DNA from: Atherix ibis | Lineage: Eukaryota > Arthropoda > Insecta > Diptera > Athericidae | Direction: 5' to 3' | Length of the DNA stretch: 64,000 bases | Assembly (NCBI GenBank): GCA_958298945.1 | Contig: OY282605.1 | Location: 2,565,811-2,629,810 of the forward strand | Part shown: positions 48,600-61,674 of the stretch, in pieces | Numbering within the stretch: the first letter of the stretch is position 1 | Layout: the number at the start of each line of letters is the position of its first letter | The notes under the pieces: generated by a model | What the model saw: the letters and a program-made list of their open reading frames with translations, nothing else | Told to the model about the DNA's origin: nothing | Database searches by the model: none | Made by a program: the position numbers and the translations under genes

Positions 48600-49745
48600 G
48601 AAAGGAGCACGAGCAAATTTTTGCTCATTTACCCCCCACTTTCCACCTATTGAACCAGATTTCTAAGGACTAGATCATGTTCTGTAGGATATTGATGGCT
48701 GTAGAAGGATCTTTGTGATATGCAAGGAAGGCTGTATCGTCAGCATACGTTGCAGTAAGGATATCACTGTAACACAGAATAAAATAGGTGTAAATATTGT
48801 AAAAGATTGGACTAGAATAATTCCTTGAGGGGCACCATTGGAGATAGGATAAATGTCAGAAAACTTAATATTTTCAACTACCTAAAAATATCGAACTGAC
48901 AGATAGGATTTTAGGATGTGGAAACAATCAAAGGGTGAGACTCACTGCAATTTCAAAAGTAATGCAGGGGTGACATATGCAATCGACAGCGTGCGAAATA
49001 TCAAGAAATACGCGTGAGCAGAATTCCTTTCGTTATAGCGATCACGCCATGTTACGACACATTTGAATATTATGACAGTGTTCTTTAATTGTAAGGTTAT
49101 CAATGATTAAATGACAGCTATACATACTAAATATCATTAACAAACTTTAACAGATGACTAGTTGGTTTGACAGATAATTCTATCAAAAGTTCTATCACAT
49201 TAAAAAGGTGCCATTAATAATCCTTTTTTTTCATAGTTTCCTAAGAGAAGATAAACTAAAAATTCCAAATTTAATGGAAAAAATCACAACGACCCTATAG
49301 CTTACGGGGATCAGATCGCCATGTTCATTATCATCAATAAGCTTTTAGGGCAACACACTGGTTGGGTTAAAGTACTAAGTAAAGTCAAAGCGTTGACGCC
49401 CTAAGAAATAATTCAACTTACAAAAAAACTAGTTTTTTATTCTTGGTTGTGGTTTTATATTCAGACATGATAAAGGCGAATAACATCGCTTCAAGAGTTT
49501 TTAGAAGACATACAGAATTTAATATCGTCAAAATAAAGATAAATTTGCCCATTGAACTAGTTGTGCATGCGCACAACATTCCCAAGGTACGCTCATGTAC
49601 CCCCACAGGTGTGTTCGTGCATTTGTCCCAATTTGTGGATCAAACCGACTAACTAAGAGTATAAAGGGTAAAATTGTTTTATCACTCAAACGTGGTAACT
49701 GTTCGCATTCCATTGAGAAAAAATGCTCCTCCTAGTGTGATTAGA
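48600..49745 (-). mobile_element. Right arm of the inverted duplication, with jockey-like RT remnant
   Basis: 48830-49745 is the inverse of 43960-44900 (minus frame CEQLPRLSDKTILPFILLVS, HLWGYMSVPWECCAHAQLVQ). Continuing on the minus strand to 48600, the frame gives ISNGAPQGIILVQS (the RT PQG motif) and then a region where YADD is expected (TVISLLQRMLTIQPS), shifted out of frame. It is a dead non-LTR fragment. Confidence 0.78.
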
Positions 49746-52099
49746 GTTTGTGCCAAATTGATGGAACCTTCATAGCAGTTCAGATTAACCGAATGGGATT
49801 GCTCGAACTCTGGTACATGTTGATTAGTTAAACAATCACAAACGAATAGTAATAGTAATAGTTTGAATAAAAATGCAATAAATAATAGAAGTCTGACACC
49901 ACAAATGAATGAACAAACAAAATCACACCAACCATCGTCGAGTGCCGCGACTGAACGTTGGGGAATTTTATCGCACACAGAAAAGTTATCGAACTGGAAT
50001 GTGAAATATTTTAATAAATATGGAGAAAAAAATAATATGGAAATGCAAATTGAGGAGGGGAAAGTATAAAATGGAGAAAAATATTAATTTCAGATTTTTT
50101 GGAAATTATTATAGAAAAGTGCTTTCCAACTCAACGGAGGTCGATTGGTTTGTGTAATGAACTCCAGGTCGCTATGAGGTTAATTTTTGTTTAATGAACA
50201 ACAATTTTACTGCCCTTAGAAAGTAGATAAAAGAGCTTTTCACATGTCTACGCAGTCCAATTATGTCGGTTCGTTACACTTTGCGTTGGAAATTATTTGC
50301 GTCCGAGAAGAAAACATCCTCAATCAGAATTTTGGGTGTGGTGAATTTTTCACAAATTGACGGAGACACGACAATCACACTTTTTCGCTTATTTTTTTTT
50401 CTTTCTCTACTATATCTGTGAAGAAAAAAAGCCTATAATTCACTATCTAAAAGGTGTAATAAAATTTTTATCGTTGTGGTCATAAAAATAAAAGAATTTC
50501 GTGAGCCACATGGTAAATTTGATGAATACGAACTCCCAACCAGCATTAGTCGTTTGATGATCATGCGTCGTGATATGCAGTATTTTTTTTTATTTTTTTT
50601 CCATACATATTCAGCGATTTACGGGTATATGTCCATATATCCATATTCAAGTAACCAATCTACCATGCATAAATCCATCCATTCATCCACTTGTCCACCA
50701 TTTCCATTCATTTGTCCAAATGTCTTCAGAGTTTTTGTTCGCACTCGTAACTTGTGATTTCTCATTAAAACCAAAACGAAATTCACGCATAAAACTTTCT
50801 ATTCATAACTGAATGGCGATCTTTTTTGTTAATGTTACTGCTTTTTCTGTTATATTGTCTGCATGTTTTTCTACTTTTCAATTTTTATTTAAGAAAACAA
50901 AAAGTTCAGTTTTATAAAAGAAGACTTCAAATAGAGAGAAAAAAAAATTTTTTTTATTAGGATTCAAATGATGAAAAATCACACCAAGTATCATGACGAT
51001 GACTTATAGAAGTGCTGACTTTGAATGAAAACTTGTTGAAGTAATAACAGACAAACAAATAAATACGAGGAATTGCCTAAAGGTAAACAGAACATAGAAA
51101 CTACTAAGCAGAACAGAAGGTAAATAATCATTGGCCCAACCTATGTGTAAGTATTTTTTGCAAAATAAATAAAAGAAAAAACCAATACTGACCTGGGTGC
51201 CTAACCCATCTTTAACTGCAATATTTTCCACTCTTCTTTTTTTTTTGGTCATAACTTTTGATAACACTTCTCACGTATTATTAAAAATTGTTATTTAATA
51301 GAAGAAGAAAATTTTTGACAAACTCTCAAAATGCATTTCCGTTAAAGCTTTCTGATCAATAAATTTTAATTCGAAATCTTGGAAATTGCAAAGCCACAAA
51401 AACCTTATGTTTTGTATTCGATTTGAGGTGATTTTCTCAAGAAAGAGACAAATAATCGCATTTCAGCTTATGTTACGAGTATTCCAATTAGAAATGAATA
51501 ATATCAAATAACTTAAATGGAATTTTAATAAATTTTATCTTAATTGGTAATCAGAAACTTTTTTGACGCACTCTAGCTAATTTGTGCTAATTGGAAATTG
51601 TACAAAGAAAACAAAAAAAACCACTTTCGTTGGTGTTGTTTAGAATATTGCTAAAAGAAAAATAAATTGGCAACATGAGATGTTCGACTAAAACTCTAAA
51701 GCCATCTACCGGTGAAGGGCGTCGTTTTCGTGCAGGAGAAAAAGTTCAGATTTGTGGATTTTTTGCTTTTTCTGTTTGGAACTGATTGTTCGCCTCAAAT
51801 TCCTCCAATTGGACGAATTTTTGACCACCGATTACACCATTTTTATTTGTATCTTCGGAAAGGAAATGAAATTTTTTCGATCACGAGCTCGAACCTTCGA
51901 ACAATCTTCGAGCAGTGATTGCACATGAGCTCGATTAAAGTTCGAGCTACAATTGTTTTCTTTATTAATTTGAGATTTGACATTTGTTTCGTTCCCATAA
52001 ACAATTTTTAATTGTATTTATGCAATCCAATTTAAACAACATAAAAGAAAATAATAAATATTTAAAAAAAATGGAAAATATGATAATTTAAGAGCAGCA
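49746..52099. other. No recognised gene
   Basis: AT-rich. A patch at 51700-51960 (repeated GAGCTCGA motifs, e.g. 51882 and 51931) may belong to the Harbinger remnant that follows, but termini could not be fixed. Confidence 0.4.
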
Positions 52100-52340
52100 G
52101 TCGAACGATGTGGTCGATGTTGGACGATAGCGAAAGCGATAACAATGAAGAGCTGCAACGTAAACTGCACCAGGGTAAGATAGGGCAGTAATAAGGGTGC
52201 ATACGGAAAGTTATCTAAAGCACAAATTGTACAATAAGTTTCACCATCTTGGTAATAATGATTTCGATCACATTTTGGAACTGGTCACACCGTTAATCAC
52301 CAAACAAGAGGAATTAAACGTTACTGCCATCATTTTGTAC
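52100..52340 (+). mobile_element. PIF/Harbinger transposase N-terminal remnant
   Basis: The frame from 52197 reads TESYLKHKLYNKFHHLGNND then FDHILELVTPLITKQEELN. This resembles the region just before the nuclease core of PIF/Harbinger transposases (HARBI1 type), where a phenylalanine-rich helix is followed by V-x-P-x-I-x-K-x-D. The DDE core is not found downstream. Short and decayed, so the family call is moderate. Confidence 0.55.
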
Positions 52341-52367
52341 AAAACAATCGGCAAATCAAAACACAAA

Positions 52368-52680
52368 ACAAACAATTTTTATTACACAAACGTTCTTCAC
52401 ACAAATCACGTTGTGAAATGTCGAAAAAGGCAGAAAGTTTCGCGTACGTAAACGCAGCACGATATTTGTTTGTGCTGCGTGTTTGAGCTTGTTGCCTAAA
52501 ATGATCAAGGGTCTACAGTTTAAGGCGATAAAATATAAAACAAATAATTTTTATTACACAAACGTTGTAAAATGTTAAAATTACAGAAATGTTTGCGCAC
52601 AAACACGCAGCACGATTTTTGTTCGTGCTGCGTGTTCGAGCTTGTTGTCTAAAATGATTGAGCATCTACAGTTTAAGGCG
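52368..52680. repeat. Diverged tandem duplication with an internal hairpin
   Basis: Copy 1 (about 52368-52526) and copy 2 (about 52541-52680) share TTTTTATTACACAAACGTT, CGCAGCACGAT...CGTGCTGCGTGTT and CATCTACAGTTTAAGGCG-like ends. In each copy CGCAGCACGA and TCGTGCTGCG-like arms form a short hairpin. It follows the Harbinger remnant and may be its interior or 3' end. Confidence 0.8.
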
Positions 52681-54215
52681 TTTAATGCTTTCAAGCAAAT
52701 TTCCATATTTTTTTCGCCTCGAACATGCTCTATCGAGAAGAAGGTGTTCGAGCATATACTATTACTTCTCGTGTCAAAAAATGGACGATTTTTCGTAAAA
52801 TTTGAGCAATTCTCGAATAAAAGCTAAAATTGTTGTCAAGGTTTTTAAAAATCACTCTTCGAAGAGTAATAAAACTGCTATAATTTGCAATGGGCACTAA
52901 TATTGTAAGGAATTTAATGATAAATTTATATAAAAAATACAGAAAGTTTGAAGGGCTTTTTGCCAATTCAATTTTGGATCTAATCTCATCGTACCCCAAG
53001 TTAATCAATATAATATTGGGTGGTCTTTTGTATTTGCTGTTTTATTATTTATTTTCTTCTTGTCACAGAGAAGGTCACTCTATACTAATGTAGAAAAGCA
53101 GTTGACCTAAAATAATATATTTTGCGATTACGTAATCAACCGGACATTTAAATTAAATAAAATGTTTTTCCGAAAAATTTAATAGTCAGCCTACTTGAAT
53201 AGAGATGATGGCTTGTCATTAATCAGTGAAGAAAGCATCGTTTTTTGTGCGATTTATGAAATCCACTCTTAACGCCAAATTCAATAAGATTATGGGAAAT
53301 TTTCACAAGGAGAACTTCAATATTTTTATGTAAATATTCAAAAGTTTCCAACTGAAATGATTTGTACCTGTCGAGCGATGGGACACAATCTCACCTCAAG
53401 TTGCACTTACGGTTGTGGTTTATTAGAATTGGGCAAATTTTATAACGTATTAAAAGGTCAGCTTTTGCGGTTTTACATTTTCAAATAAACTATTTTTCGG
53501 ATACGATAATCGAAATAATATAAACAAAAGTGGGGGCCATTCGATGGATATTTTTTCCGTATCTATTCACTACCACTTCAAACTGACGCCTACATTAATA
53601 AATTTTATTTTTAATTAGAAATTATCTGATGAGATTTGTAAACATAATTAAAATGAATTTCGAAAAATTTCTGTATTATTATGAATATTTTGTTGTTTTT
53701 ATTTGTTTTTAAGCTTAAAAAATATTTTTTGTGTATTTTACAATAATATCTAAGAGAAATGGGAAGTCCATGATGGTTTTTGTTTTTTTGGATGGATTCA
53801 TTGAGCGTGGTAAATATTCTTGATTTATATCCGTAATAAATTTTTGAATATCGGATTTTGCATATATTATGAAGTTTTCAAAATTCTTATAAATTTAATA
53901 ATTAATATAAATTCTTTTTATTAAGGCACATATTTTGAATTGAAATTAATTAAAAAATTTATATGATTTTGTTTAGATCTACCAGTTATAATCTTATTTC
54001 TAAAAAATGAAAATAAATAAAAAAAAGTCTAAATATCACTACTCTTCGTAGCAGTATTGGTTGAATGACTTTAATTAAAATTGCCTTAAGCTTCGCGGTA
54101 ACACTCCTTTGGATGTAGTCGTTAGTAACAATATGATTAGGTGAAGGAGGCTCGGATTTTGATTAGGTGAAAGAGGCCCTAAAAACTCGACGATTAATAT
54201 GGCTGTGTGACTTAA
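52681..54215. other. No recognised gene
   Basis: AT-rich, short open frames without motifs. Confidence 0.5.
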
Positions 54216-55140
54216 AGTGTCTGCAAGGACTTTTTTTATAAAACATAGTCCTTTTTACAAAGATGTCCTTGAAAGACGGGCTTCACATTTACATCAGTTT
54301 TTGATATTGAAAACTCCGCAAAAAAGGTACTGTCCCGGTGTGTTTCTTGATATAAGTCAAACTTTTTACTCTGGAAACTCAAGAGAATCCTTCTTTTCAC
54401 CTAATTCATGGTCCTAAGATCATTCCTTTCCAACCGATACTTCCAAGTAAACGAATGCAACGAACTCTCCAATATCTCTTCGATATTGGCTGATCTTCCA
54501 CAGGGAAGTTTACTTGAGCCCATCTTCTACAATATTTATACATGTGATATTTCAATCTGTCCCAATACCTTCTCTGCTTTATACGTCAATGATAAGGCCT
54601 GCCTTGCATCTAGTGAAAATTCCCAATATACTTCCGAAATAATCCAAACCCAAATCCAAATCCTACGGAACTGGTTCACCGTAATGGCAACGAAATACTA
54701 CAACAAACCGAAGTTCGGTATCTAGGACTAAACTTAGAAAAACGCTTGACATGGAATTCACTTACAAGACTTAAAAGACAACAATTAAAAAGACGATACC
54801 TACAATTACTTCGACTTTTAGAGAAACGTTCTAAACTTACTAAAGACAGTAAAGTACTTTTATACAATGTCCTATCAAGAATAATATCAGAAACCCATCT
54901 GGTCTAACGGACTAGAACTCTAAGGTTATACTAAGCCTTCCAATTTCCATCGAATCCAATGCCTACTGTTATTCATTGTAATCTAGAAGTTTTTTTCGTT
55001 GATATGGCTGTGTCTCGTTATAAAAAGTTCCATTATCGTATCTCTAATTATACTAACCCCCTTATTCAAGAACTATCCTCCACTTCCTTTCCTAATAAAT
55101 CACATGACCAGTAACATATATAAGTCTTCGAACACCCAAG
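54216..55140 (+). mobile_element. Jockey-clade LINE reverse-transcriptase remnant
   Basis: Frames read LDISQTFYSGNSRESF (RT block with the first catalytic Asp, near 54345), FLSNRYFQVNECNELSNISS, ILADLPQGSLLEPIFYNIYT, and ALYVNDKACLAS, where the catalytic YADD has become YVND. Then EVRYLGLNLEKRLTWNSLTR, LLRLLEKRSKLTKDSKVLLY and PSNFHRIQ-like sequence follow, matching the thumb region of jockey-type ORF2. Frame changes near 54410 and 54720 and stops from 54905 show it is dead. Confidence 0.88.
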
Positions 55141-57738
55141 TTTTAACATAATCACAAGGTAGCAGCAGAACCTTGAATATTGCCATCAACTAAATGAAAA
55201 CTTAAGATATTTCCCAAAGAGGGAAATTTTTTTAATTAAAAAAATTTTACCGATGAGAAAATCAAAATAAAAAAATCCCCCTCTTAAGTACGAGAAAATT
55301 TCCTCTTTTCTGCTCTCTAAAAAAGGTCCTCAAAAAAAACGTCCCCTAGTGGATAGGAGAAAAAGGCTTTTTCGAAAAAGATATTATTGTTCAAATATTT
55401 TTTTCGTGCTGAATCCTTTGAAAAGGATTTTAAAAATTACTTTTTTATATAAGAAATACGAGACAAACAAAAAATAACTCACAATATAAAGCCTTATAAA
55501 ATTCGTACTTCAGGAAGTAATGTTAAATACAATAATAAAAAAAAAACAGATTAATTTTAAAGAACTTATTTTTCATATAAAATAAACAATTTTGAATTTT
55601 AAAGATGTTCTAGCAAAAAAAATATACCCTGCCAACTTGAATAGTTATGATATATTATATAAAAAAGTTGCTATTTGTATACACAAAAAAAAAAATAAAC
55701 AAAACTTTACAGTCGTTAAATACCAATTTATAAATAAAAAAAACCACTGTTTAGGTAGGCAAAATTAGTTCGATCAAATGATAAAGTGAGGATATCGGCA
55801 CCTTTCCTTAATACCGAGTTTATCAATTCAATGAACCTCGAAAGGTATGATGTGCCTATTCTACTGTGGGGATCTATTACATTGACTTAACGTGCATACT
55901 GGATACCATCTGGTTGAATCGATCATGAATACTTGTACTGAGTGCGTTGACATTATGTCTTTTGATAAATCCAGCCAGTTCGTCATCCATCAACATCAAC
56001 AAAAACACCAGCCGATCGATCCGACCTGTAAACGACTCAATAGCCTAGCAATGCAAGTATCGAACAGGTGGTCAAAGGAGTAATAGAAGTACTATGACTT
56101 GTTACAAACCCCTTTCTGTACTGCGACCCCATCGCAACAGTACTAGAATCATTCAAGAGTCAGGGCATATCGTGCATTCCAATACCAGATTCGCAATAGT
56201 TGCTGGACACCTTTTTATCTGATACACGGACATGTTACCAACTTTTTACAGGTGCTTTTCGTTTTTGTATTAATAAATAAAGTTAACCAACTTCTAAATC
56301 CACGTACCTGACTATTTTCCAAAACCATAGTCTCAGAGTCTATCCAAGCAGATAGTTATCTAAATTGATTCAAATCAAGTTGAACCGGAATTAAATTCAG
56401 ATCGGCCAACTTTAACTAACAACATTATACGAAACTTACAAAATCCTCAAATCAGAATTTACAAATAAATATATTATGATTAAATATTGATGTTATTTTG
56501 AAAAAAAACTAAAATTTCGTGTTTAAATATTTAAAAAGAAATTTTATTGAATATTTTAAAAACTTTATTTTAAAAAATATTTTTTTTGTTTTTTTTTTAT
56601 TTTATATATTTTATTTGAATTTCAAGTGAATTTAATAAGTCTTTTTTAAAACAAAATCGTAAATTTCAATTAATTTATATATTTAAAATGTTTATTTATA
56701 TTTTTCGCAAAATTATATTTGCAATATTTTCTACGATCATTCAATTTTTATATTTTATAAATAATTTATTTAAAGATCTGCAAAAATTCAAACAATTTTC
56801 GATTCTGCCAATTTTGTTACCCACTGTTAATTATACTACTAGATTTGCCAGAAAAACAATCTCTGCTCATTAACTCATGTAAACATGAAACTAATTGCTG
56901 TCAACATTTCTATTCGCAATCATTTAAAAACTGTGCAAAAAAAACAAATCGGAGATGAACCCCAAATAAAAAATAAAAAAAAATAACAACACTATAAATA
57001 AATAAAATTAGTAGACAACAAAAAAAGAAGGGAAAAACCAAAGATAATATTGCAAAATTGTGGAAAAAAAATCCTATTTCGTTTATGACATGGCGTTTTT
57101 TTCCATTCGCATTACACACCTGACCAACTGCGTCCGTTATCTTATCGTACACTTGACAAAATGAAAATCCAAACAAAACAATAACAACAACACCAAAAAA
57201 TAAGTTAACAATTTATAAAAAAAAAAATTTCTCTTTTTTTAATTTTATTTTGGCTAATATAGACACGCGAGATTAATGAGTATCGAATTCATCAAGTAAA
57301 TTTTTTTTTCTTTGTTACTCTCTGAAAAATACTCATTTTATGTTTTCCTTGTATGTTATTTACTCTTTGTATGGTCTTCTTCTTCTTCATCGGTTTGATT
57401 TCAATTTTTATTTATGTCTACTTGTCCATCTGTCAACTTTCAATCAAATTTCTTTCATTTTTTGTTGTTGTTTTTGTTGGAAGGCGACATTTTGACATTA
57501 TTTTACATCCAGCCTCGATGAAGTGAGAACAGTAAAACTAAAACGTTAACAACACTCGCCTACAAACACAAACACATTATCGTAAGACGACTTCAACTAA
57601 CGGTAAACGCATATTTAAAACATTTCCCCATCAGTTTTTTTTTAAATTTTTCCTTTTCCTTTTAGCGTCTCCATTGTCGGTTTTATTTTCTTCTCTCTTT
57701 TAACTTGTTTTTTTTTATTTTTCTCCTCTCAGTGTTTT
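55141..57738. other. No recognised gene
   Basis: AT-rich. 55790-56250 is a less AT-rich patch with no match I recognise. On the minus strand near 57110-57170 a short open stretch (FCQVYDKITDAVGQ) ends at GGTCAG|GTGTGT, a possible but unsupported donor. Confidence 0.35.
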
Positions 57739-57780
57739 TATATACCGTATTCACACCGGTATATACCGTATTCACACCGG
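57739..57780. repeat. Two-copy 21-bp tandem repeat
   Basis: TATACCGTATTCACACCGG occurs twice in a row with period 21. A simple local duplication. Confidence 0.9.
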
Positions 57781-57989
57781 ATTGAAAACATTGCATTGTT
57801 AAACAATAGAAAAATGTCTGCTTGCCGTTGTAGGGTTTAAGTTCGCAAATTATCCACCCAACAATACGAGTTATTTTTTAATATTTTTTTAATTAGAAAT
57901 TTATATTGAATTTTTTAAATGTAAACGAATTTTTTTTAAACGGAATTTTTTCTTGTTGTTTTTTTCTTTCTCATTTAATATATAAATCC

Positions 57990-58395
57990 AAAATTCCTAG
58001 TTGGACAGAATGGGAATAACGAGATGGTCTAGGAAGAACTTGCTGTAGAAATATAAGCAGATGGGTCAAGGAGGGATCTTCTCTGCATCTTCGACTCTGT
58101 GGTGTATTATAAGTAGAATAATAATACTAAGGACAGGTAGGGGGATCATGACAGGTCATTGCATATTAAGAAGATAGAAGCAAATCACTTCTATCGTAGC
58201 TGTAAAGGCGAGGAGGAAGAGCAGACAATATTTCATCTTTTCTGTTCAGGCCCATCCTTTACATCTCTCAAAAGGAGAATTCTGGGTAACTTGTTCTTAG
58301 ATGATTTGAGTGATATTGCTTGCATGGATATCGCAAAAATCAAATACATTGTAGTCACTTCCAATAGGTTCTCAGGGTTAAATCATCTTTGATGG
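57990..58395 (+). mobile_element. LINE C-terminal remnant
   Basis: The frame from 58159 reads NHFYRSCKGEEEEQTIFHLF, CSGPSFTSLKRRILGNLFLD. This matches the C-x2-C...H...C arrangement at the end of ORF2 in several non-LTR clades (C-R-x-C...EEE...H-x-L/F-C). The first Cys is replaced by Tyr. Upstream sequence is frame-broken. Confidence 0.65.
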
Positions 58396-58739
58396 TCACG
58401 TGGTATCACAACAGACCTTATTTTGGTCTAAGTATATCCGACTGAAATAGGGGACAGCCACTCTAACCTAACCTTCTCACATAATATATAAAAATGTAAA
58501 GAAAGAAGAAAAAAAACCAAATTACTAACTATACTTAGATTTAAATTATACCACGGTACACATACACACCTCGCCTTATTATACATGGGTGGGGTGGCTG
58601 CGGAGACAATGATGGTCCCTGTTAGCGATCGTGGTCGGGCGACACATGCAGAGTAGAATCTTCGGCGACCCATGCAGAGTAGAAAGGCCCTGTTAGCGAT
58701 CATGGTCGGGTAAATCCTGCTGTATGCTACACCAATAAG

Positions 58740-59385
58740 GGTAGATGGGTTGATTAGAGTAACCTACATACGTGGAGTTGCCCAGTCTACCGTAGGAACG
58801 CCCTGTAGGTGGCCTGCACATTCCGAACGGTGTCATTAAAGGCCATTTGTGTTGCGGTCGGAACGGGAACAATCCAAATACTGGCAGATGAGGGGCAGAG
58901 ACTGTACCGCCGGAGTTGTCGAAATAATGACCCTTGTACGGAGGAAAGAAATGAGTGTAGAAGGAGGTGGAAAAATCGTTGGTATACTGCCTCCGATGGC
59001 AGATGGCCTCACCAGCTCATCTCGGCAGTGGATCCGTGGTCAGATCGACGACATGGTGATGTTGGCTACTACCTATCCCAATTTTTGACGATACATGGAT
59101 GTTTTCGGAGTTATCAATACCGCTTTAAATTGGATTATCGCGCAATGTGCCAATCTTGTGACGGAGTAGGCTGGAGCGCGGACCACGTGTTCTTTTACTG
59201 CATCCAATTCAAAGTGGAAAGAGAAGAGACACGAAAGTGCGCGGGTGGACCTCTGATGCCGGAGTATGTCGCAGCCCCGATTTAGGACTCGAGAACGATT
59301 TGGGAGACTGTCGATGTCTTTGCGACAACAGTCTTAAGAAGTCTTTGTCTGGATGAGCGGGAAAGAAAACGTTGGTAGTAATTGA
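58740..59385 (+). mobile_element. R1-clade LINE 3' remnant
   Basis: The frame gives FRTVSLKAICVAVGTGTIQI (R1-type YRTVSxxALxVLAG), then WKNRWYTASDGRWPHQLISA, DVGYYLSQFLTIHGCFRSYQ, YRFKLDYRAMCQSCDGVGWS, ADHVFFYCIQFKVERE. The CxxC...H....C zinc motif at the end is typical of R1 ORF2. It runs almost open over 158 codons, with a stop at 59282 before the last family residues (SRTIWETVDVFATTVLRSLC). Confidence 0.88.
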
Positions 59386-59625
59386 TCACAGTAGGGGATT
59401 CGGTCAATTTCTGCCCCACGAAGTAACCAAGTAAGGTGGTTTAAGTGGGTTAAAGTCTCACATTTCGTCTTTCAATGATTTTAGGAACAATTCTAATAGT
59501 TTTTAATGTATTGAGAAAAAGGAAAAAGACTAATTTCAAGCAAACAAATAAACACATATAACGTACGTGTAATTATTACTTTCACCCCCTCTTGCTGACT
59601 TCTTCACAAGATCGTCTCATCATCT

Positions 59626-59811
59626 ATGGGCTGCGCACAAAGCAGATCGTCGTCACAACAAGGGGCACATAAGAACATCAGATGGGCTAGCAAATTGACA
59701 AGGGTTGTTTGGGGTATGGTCGGGAAGAAGTCCATCAATATAGAGACTCCTCCCTCAAAACCTCTTTCCCTGATCCCAGTCATTTGTTGGACTAGTACTT
59801 CTTGTTTGTGA
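59626..59811 (+). other. Orphan 61-codon open frame starting MGCAQS
   Basis: A short frame with an N-terminus that fits the N-myristoylation pattern (Gly2, Ser6) and an adjacent Cys3 that could be palmitoylated: MGCAQSRSSSQQGAHKNI. Local composition is balanced. It stops at TGA near 59809 with no strong donor seen. The opposite strand is also open for 78 codons. Either strand may be a decayed mobile element instead. No function is assigned. Confidence 0.2.
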
Positions 59812-60103
59812 AAATAAAATAATATAAAAACTGTATACATACTTCTTTTTTCAACAACTTTTCGTCCTCTCCACTAATTTATTTTCCATTTTTAGATCTT
59901 TTTCTTCCTCGACCCAACGTACTTTTCCCTGGACAAAATCTAATCTCTGGTATCTCCAGTATAAAAATACAAAAATAAAAACATAGCATGCATTTAATTT
60001 GTTATGTTTGGTTGCGAGAGCGATAGTGGCAAGTTATAGAACCAGACTCATCCCTTTAGGACTTCACATCCGCAGTAAATTGTTTTTTTTTCAAGTTTAC
60101 ACT

Positions 60104-60138
60104 GAGAGGGAGAGAGAGAGAGAGAGAGAGAGGGAGAG
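60104..60138. repeat. GA microsatellite
   Basis: An imperfect (GA)n run of about 35 bases, with two GGG interruptions. Confidence 0.95.
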
Positions 60139-60329
60139 CAAAACAGGAAAACATAACAAATTGGTTGAATATTTAAAAATAAAATGCGAATTTTTAGAGA
60201 AAATAAAATGCGAATTTGTGGGAGACACGACTTGGACATTTTAGCACACAAGTATGTTATGTGAGGCAATAGAGCAACTTGCCGTCAAGAAAAGCGTTAG
60301 TCAGTCGTATTGTTTTATCCTGTCTGACC

Positions 60330-61065
60330 TTACTTTTCCTGTCGATAAAAACCATAACTAACCAGTGGATTGATGTTTAGCTTATGGGTCCTATCTACAT
60401 CCATGGGTAATCAAGACACCTAGGACAGTAATGGCATCCGCTCAGGGAAGGTGTTTGTTTCCACAAAGCGCCACCGAGGTGGTACCACAATAATTCCTTC
60501 GATGTAGACGGGGGGACTTTGTAGAAATCTATAATAGCACCATTTTTATGGCACCTGGACCTAACTCAATGGCGTATAGTACAAAGTTTTGAGGGGTCAT
60601 TTAGTGCAGTTTTTCAGCCACGAATATGACGTGAGGAATGCCGGCCAAGGGGGAGGTAAGAGAATGTAGATATATATTAAATATAGTAGCCGAAAGAAGA
60701 GATCCCTGCGGAATACCATTTTCTATATTACGATATGTTGAGTAGTAGCCATTCTACAAGGAAAGTCTTTTCCAAATCTACAGAGAGAAGGAGGCCATGT
60801 AGACCATTCTTGTAACAGTCATGCATGGTGTGCTCAAGGTAGAAGAGGAGGAACTGCGTACCCCGACCGGTCCTTTATACATATTGGTGGGGGGTTAACT
60901 TGTTCTCAATGATATTACGAGTATTCATTCTTGAGCGCAAATTTTTTTCGATAATTTTGGAAAAAGCATGGTAAAAAGGATATAGGCTTGTAGTTATTGA
61001 CCGAGGGTGTAGTAGTTTGCCGTTTGGGTACTGGTATCGCTACCACAACAATCTGTCTGTAAGTG
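60330..61065 (-). mobile_element. Non-LTR retrotransposon RT remnant
   Basis: Minus-strand frames read VVVAIPVPKRQTTTPSVNNY then KPISFLPCF (RT block PSxYRPISLLP), HTMHDCYKNGLHGLLLSVDL EKTF (block with the first catalytic Asp), IPQGSLLSATIFNIYLHSL and SRVIFVA-like sequence. Frame changes and stops are frequent. The order of blocks is correct for the RT of a jockey/R1-like element. Confidence 0.8.
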
Positions 61066-61674
61066 ACTAAATATCAAAAGTTTTCATTGATAGTTAAAAA
61101 TACTATAATCAAAATAATGGAAATTTCTAGGAAATAAAATTGATTTAAATTTTGAAAAGTATTAAATATTTTTAAGAAATTCTAAATAACAGTATTCTAA
61201 TTTGAACAGTGTTCTTCTAAGTATTTTTCTTGATCATGTTCATTTTTTTCTCTTAATTAGCAAAGTTTTCGGTGTACTTCGCAAATGTCATAAGACGCCA
61301 TTTGCAAAAATGTGACCATCTTCCAATAGGAACGGCTTTGCCTCTGGCGCCACCTGTTATAAGGAGAGAAAATCACATTGCAGGGATACAGATTCGAGTA
61401 AGGCAATTTTTCATTACTCTTTTTTTGAAGCTGTCAATTTTTGTGTATCAAGAAAAATGCTTGCGCTACTACTACCATTTATTGGTATTTCTAATATTTG
61501 CTTTGATTCTAGCCGAGGCATTCGTCACAAATAAATTTTCTTTATTAAATGATGTTCTCTAATTTTTTCTTCCTCCTTTTACTTAATATTTTATTGGAAA
61601 GCACTAAATTTCTACAAAAATATTTCTTACCGATTTTTTTTTTTAAATATTGTCAATTTTGAATTTATAATATA
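61066..61674. other. No recognised gene
   Basis: A 96-codon plus frame at 61272-61562 has a hydrophobic second half but no recognisable motif. It is treated as unsupported. Confidence 0.4.

Noticed and set aside
61272..61562. Possible membrane-protein gene (96 codons, hydrophobic C-terminal half)
   Set aside because: No family resemblance and no splice or promoter context; hydrophobic frames are expected from T-rich DNA.
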